A stretch of DNA of 64,000 bases from CAWCTD01 sp963798455. GTDB taxonomy: Bacteria > Acidobacteriota > Terriglobia > Bryobacterales > Bryobacteraceae. The notes below the pieces were generated by a model. It worked only from the letters and a program-made list of their open reading frames with translations. It was not told the DNA's origin and ran no database searches. Shown in pieces: positions 62,594 to 64,000 of this stretch. The stretch spans positions 2,914,001-2,978,000 of the forward strand of contig CAWCTD010000003.1 in NCBI GenBank assembly GCA_963798455.1. Reading direction: 5' to 3'. A program made the position numbers and the translations under genes. Each line of letters opens with the position of its first letter. Positions within the stretch are counted from its first letter, which is position 1.

Positions 62594-63007
62594 CTACAAG
62601 GCGATTCGTTTGATGCCGTACTTGATCAACGGGGTGTTGAAGTTGACCAGCAGACCGAGACGATGTCCCGTCAACTTGAGATAGGTCAGAATCTGGGCCT
62701 TGTGCAACGGCAGCAACTGCTCCACAGCTTTGATTTCCACAACAACGCAGTCGTCCACCACCATGTCGAGCCGAAGACCCGCATCCATCCGGATGCCATC
62801 GTAGAAGACTGGTAGTGAAAGTTGGCGATGCAAGTGCCAGCCCCGCTTCTGCAGCTCATGCGCCAAACACACCTCGTACACGCTCTCCAAGAGTCCCGGC
62901 CCCAGCTTAGAGTGCACCGCCAAGGCTGCATCCACGACCGCCGCAGCGGCCTGGTTGGCTTTGGCAGGAATTGGCCCCCTTTGTGCCTTTGTGTCTTGGT
63001 GGTTCAT
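62594..63007 (-). CDS. GxxExxY protein
   Basis: The 137-residue protein has the GxxExxY motif in LGPGLLESVYEVCLAH and a nuclease-like core, RLDMVVDDCVVVEIKAVEQL (Asp, ExK). IKYGIKRI ends the product. The family is annotated as GxxExxY; a PD-(D/E)XK-like nuclease is possible but unproven. The first residues (NHQDTKAQR) are encoded by the flanking CACAAAG repeat. Confidence 0.85.
   Translation of the reverse strand: MNHQDTKAQRGPIPAKANQAAAAVVDAALAVHSKLGPGLLESVYEVCLAHELQKRGWHLHRQLSLPVFYDGIRMDAGLRLDMVVDDCVVVEIKAVEQLLPLHKAQILTYLKLTGHRLGLLVNFNTPLIKYGIKRIAL
62979..63003 (-). repeat. Short CACAAAG-type repeat, right copy (inverted)
   Basis: The minus strand reads AACCACCAAGACACAAAGG and continues to 62979, closely matching the left copy in opposite orientation. 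It overlaps the start of the GxxExxY gene. Confidence 0.6.
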
Positions 63008-63010
63008 TCC

Positions 63011-64000
<990 letters not shown>

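Overview
The window looks like a chromosome segment of an Acidobacteriota bacterium, most likely a Bryobacterales/Solibacter-like lineage. This is inferred from high GC, many sugar-acid and glycoside enzymes with twin-arginine or Sec signals, an exosortase system, DUF6599 and DUF3300 proteins, and the style of the TonB and TPR proteins. It is not proven by a marker phylogeny. Coding is dense on both strands. I saw no tRNA, rRNA or CRISPR array.

Layout. 1-0.9 kb: an IS4-type transposase cut by the window edge, abutting glgC. 0.9-6.6 kb: glgC, a frameshifted DksA/TraR zinc-finger gene, a mannosyl-3-phosphoglycerate phosphatase-like HAD gene, and a CPA2 antiporter/DUF389 pair. 6.8-9.9 kb: a repeat-rich exported DUF3300 protein and a frameshifted TonB. 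9.9-14.2 kb: sugar use (exported enolase-superfamily enzyme, GH35-like glycosidase, FucP-like permease). 14.3-17.7 kb: exosortase, EpsI and a GT-C glycosyltransferase. 17.7-24.6 kb, all on the minus strand: S9 peptidase, a heavily frameshifted exported glycosidase-like gene, L-ribulose-5-phosphate 4-epimerase, and ETF alpha and beta. 25.1-33.1 kb: the core operon ffh-rpsP-khpA-rimM-trmD-rplS-rnhB-(membrane protein)-lepB-glgP. 33.1-35.3 kb: gvpJ and gvpK next to an intact IS4 element. 35.6-37.9 kb: zinc-ribbon protein, MDR dehydrogenase and a Phd/VapC-type toxin-antitoxin pair. 37.9-40.8 kb: an operon HAD phosphatase-SIS isomerase-leuA. 40.9-44.8 kb: CAAX-like protease, PrsT-like TPR lipoprotein and an Sfp-type PPTase. 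44.7-54.7 kb: a second enolase-superfamily enzyme, two exported unknowns, a glycosyltransferase behind a two-hairpin leader, BON protein, P-loop fragment, penicillin acylase-like hydrolase, SPASM radical-SAM enzyme and a CorC/HlyC protein. 54.7-62 kb: DUF362 protein, exported methyltransferase, third enolase-superfamily enzyme, two Tat-type Fe-S aldo/keto reductases coupled to a DUF6599 gene, and a DUF1648 membrane protein. 62-64 kb: folK, a GxxExxY gene and a partial ruvB.

How genes fit together. Three enolase-superfamily enzymes, the GH35-like enzyme, the FucP-like permease, the epimerase and the tandem aldo/keto reductases suggest breakdown of plant or microbial polysaccharides, partly outside the cytoplasm. 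The exosortase, EpsI, CAAX-like protease, PrsT-like protein and two GT-C enzymes suggest surface-protein sorting and exopolysaccharide export.

Data caution. Conserved genes (dksA-like, tonB, fucP, leuA, ruvB, DUF362) are broken by single-base indels, several in homopolymers, and one 2.1 kb gene needs about ten corrections. This looks more like assembly or read error than true decay. Coordinates for those genes are given as the restored full spans.
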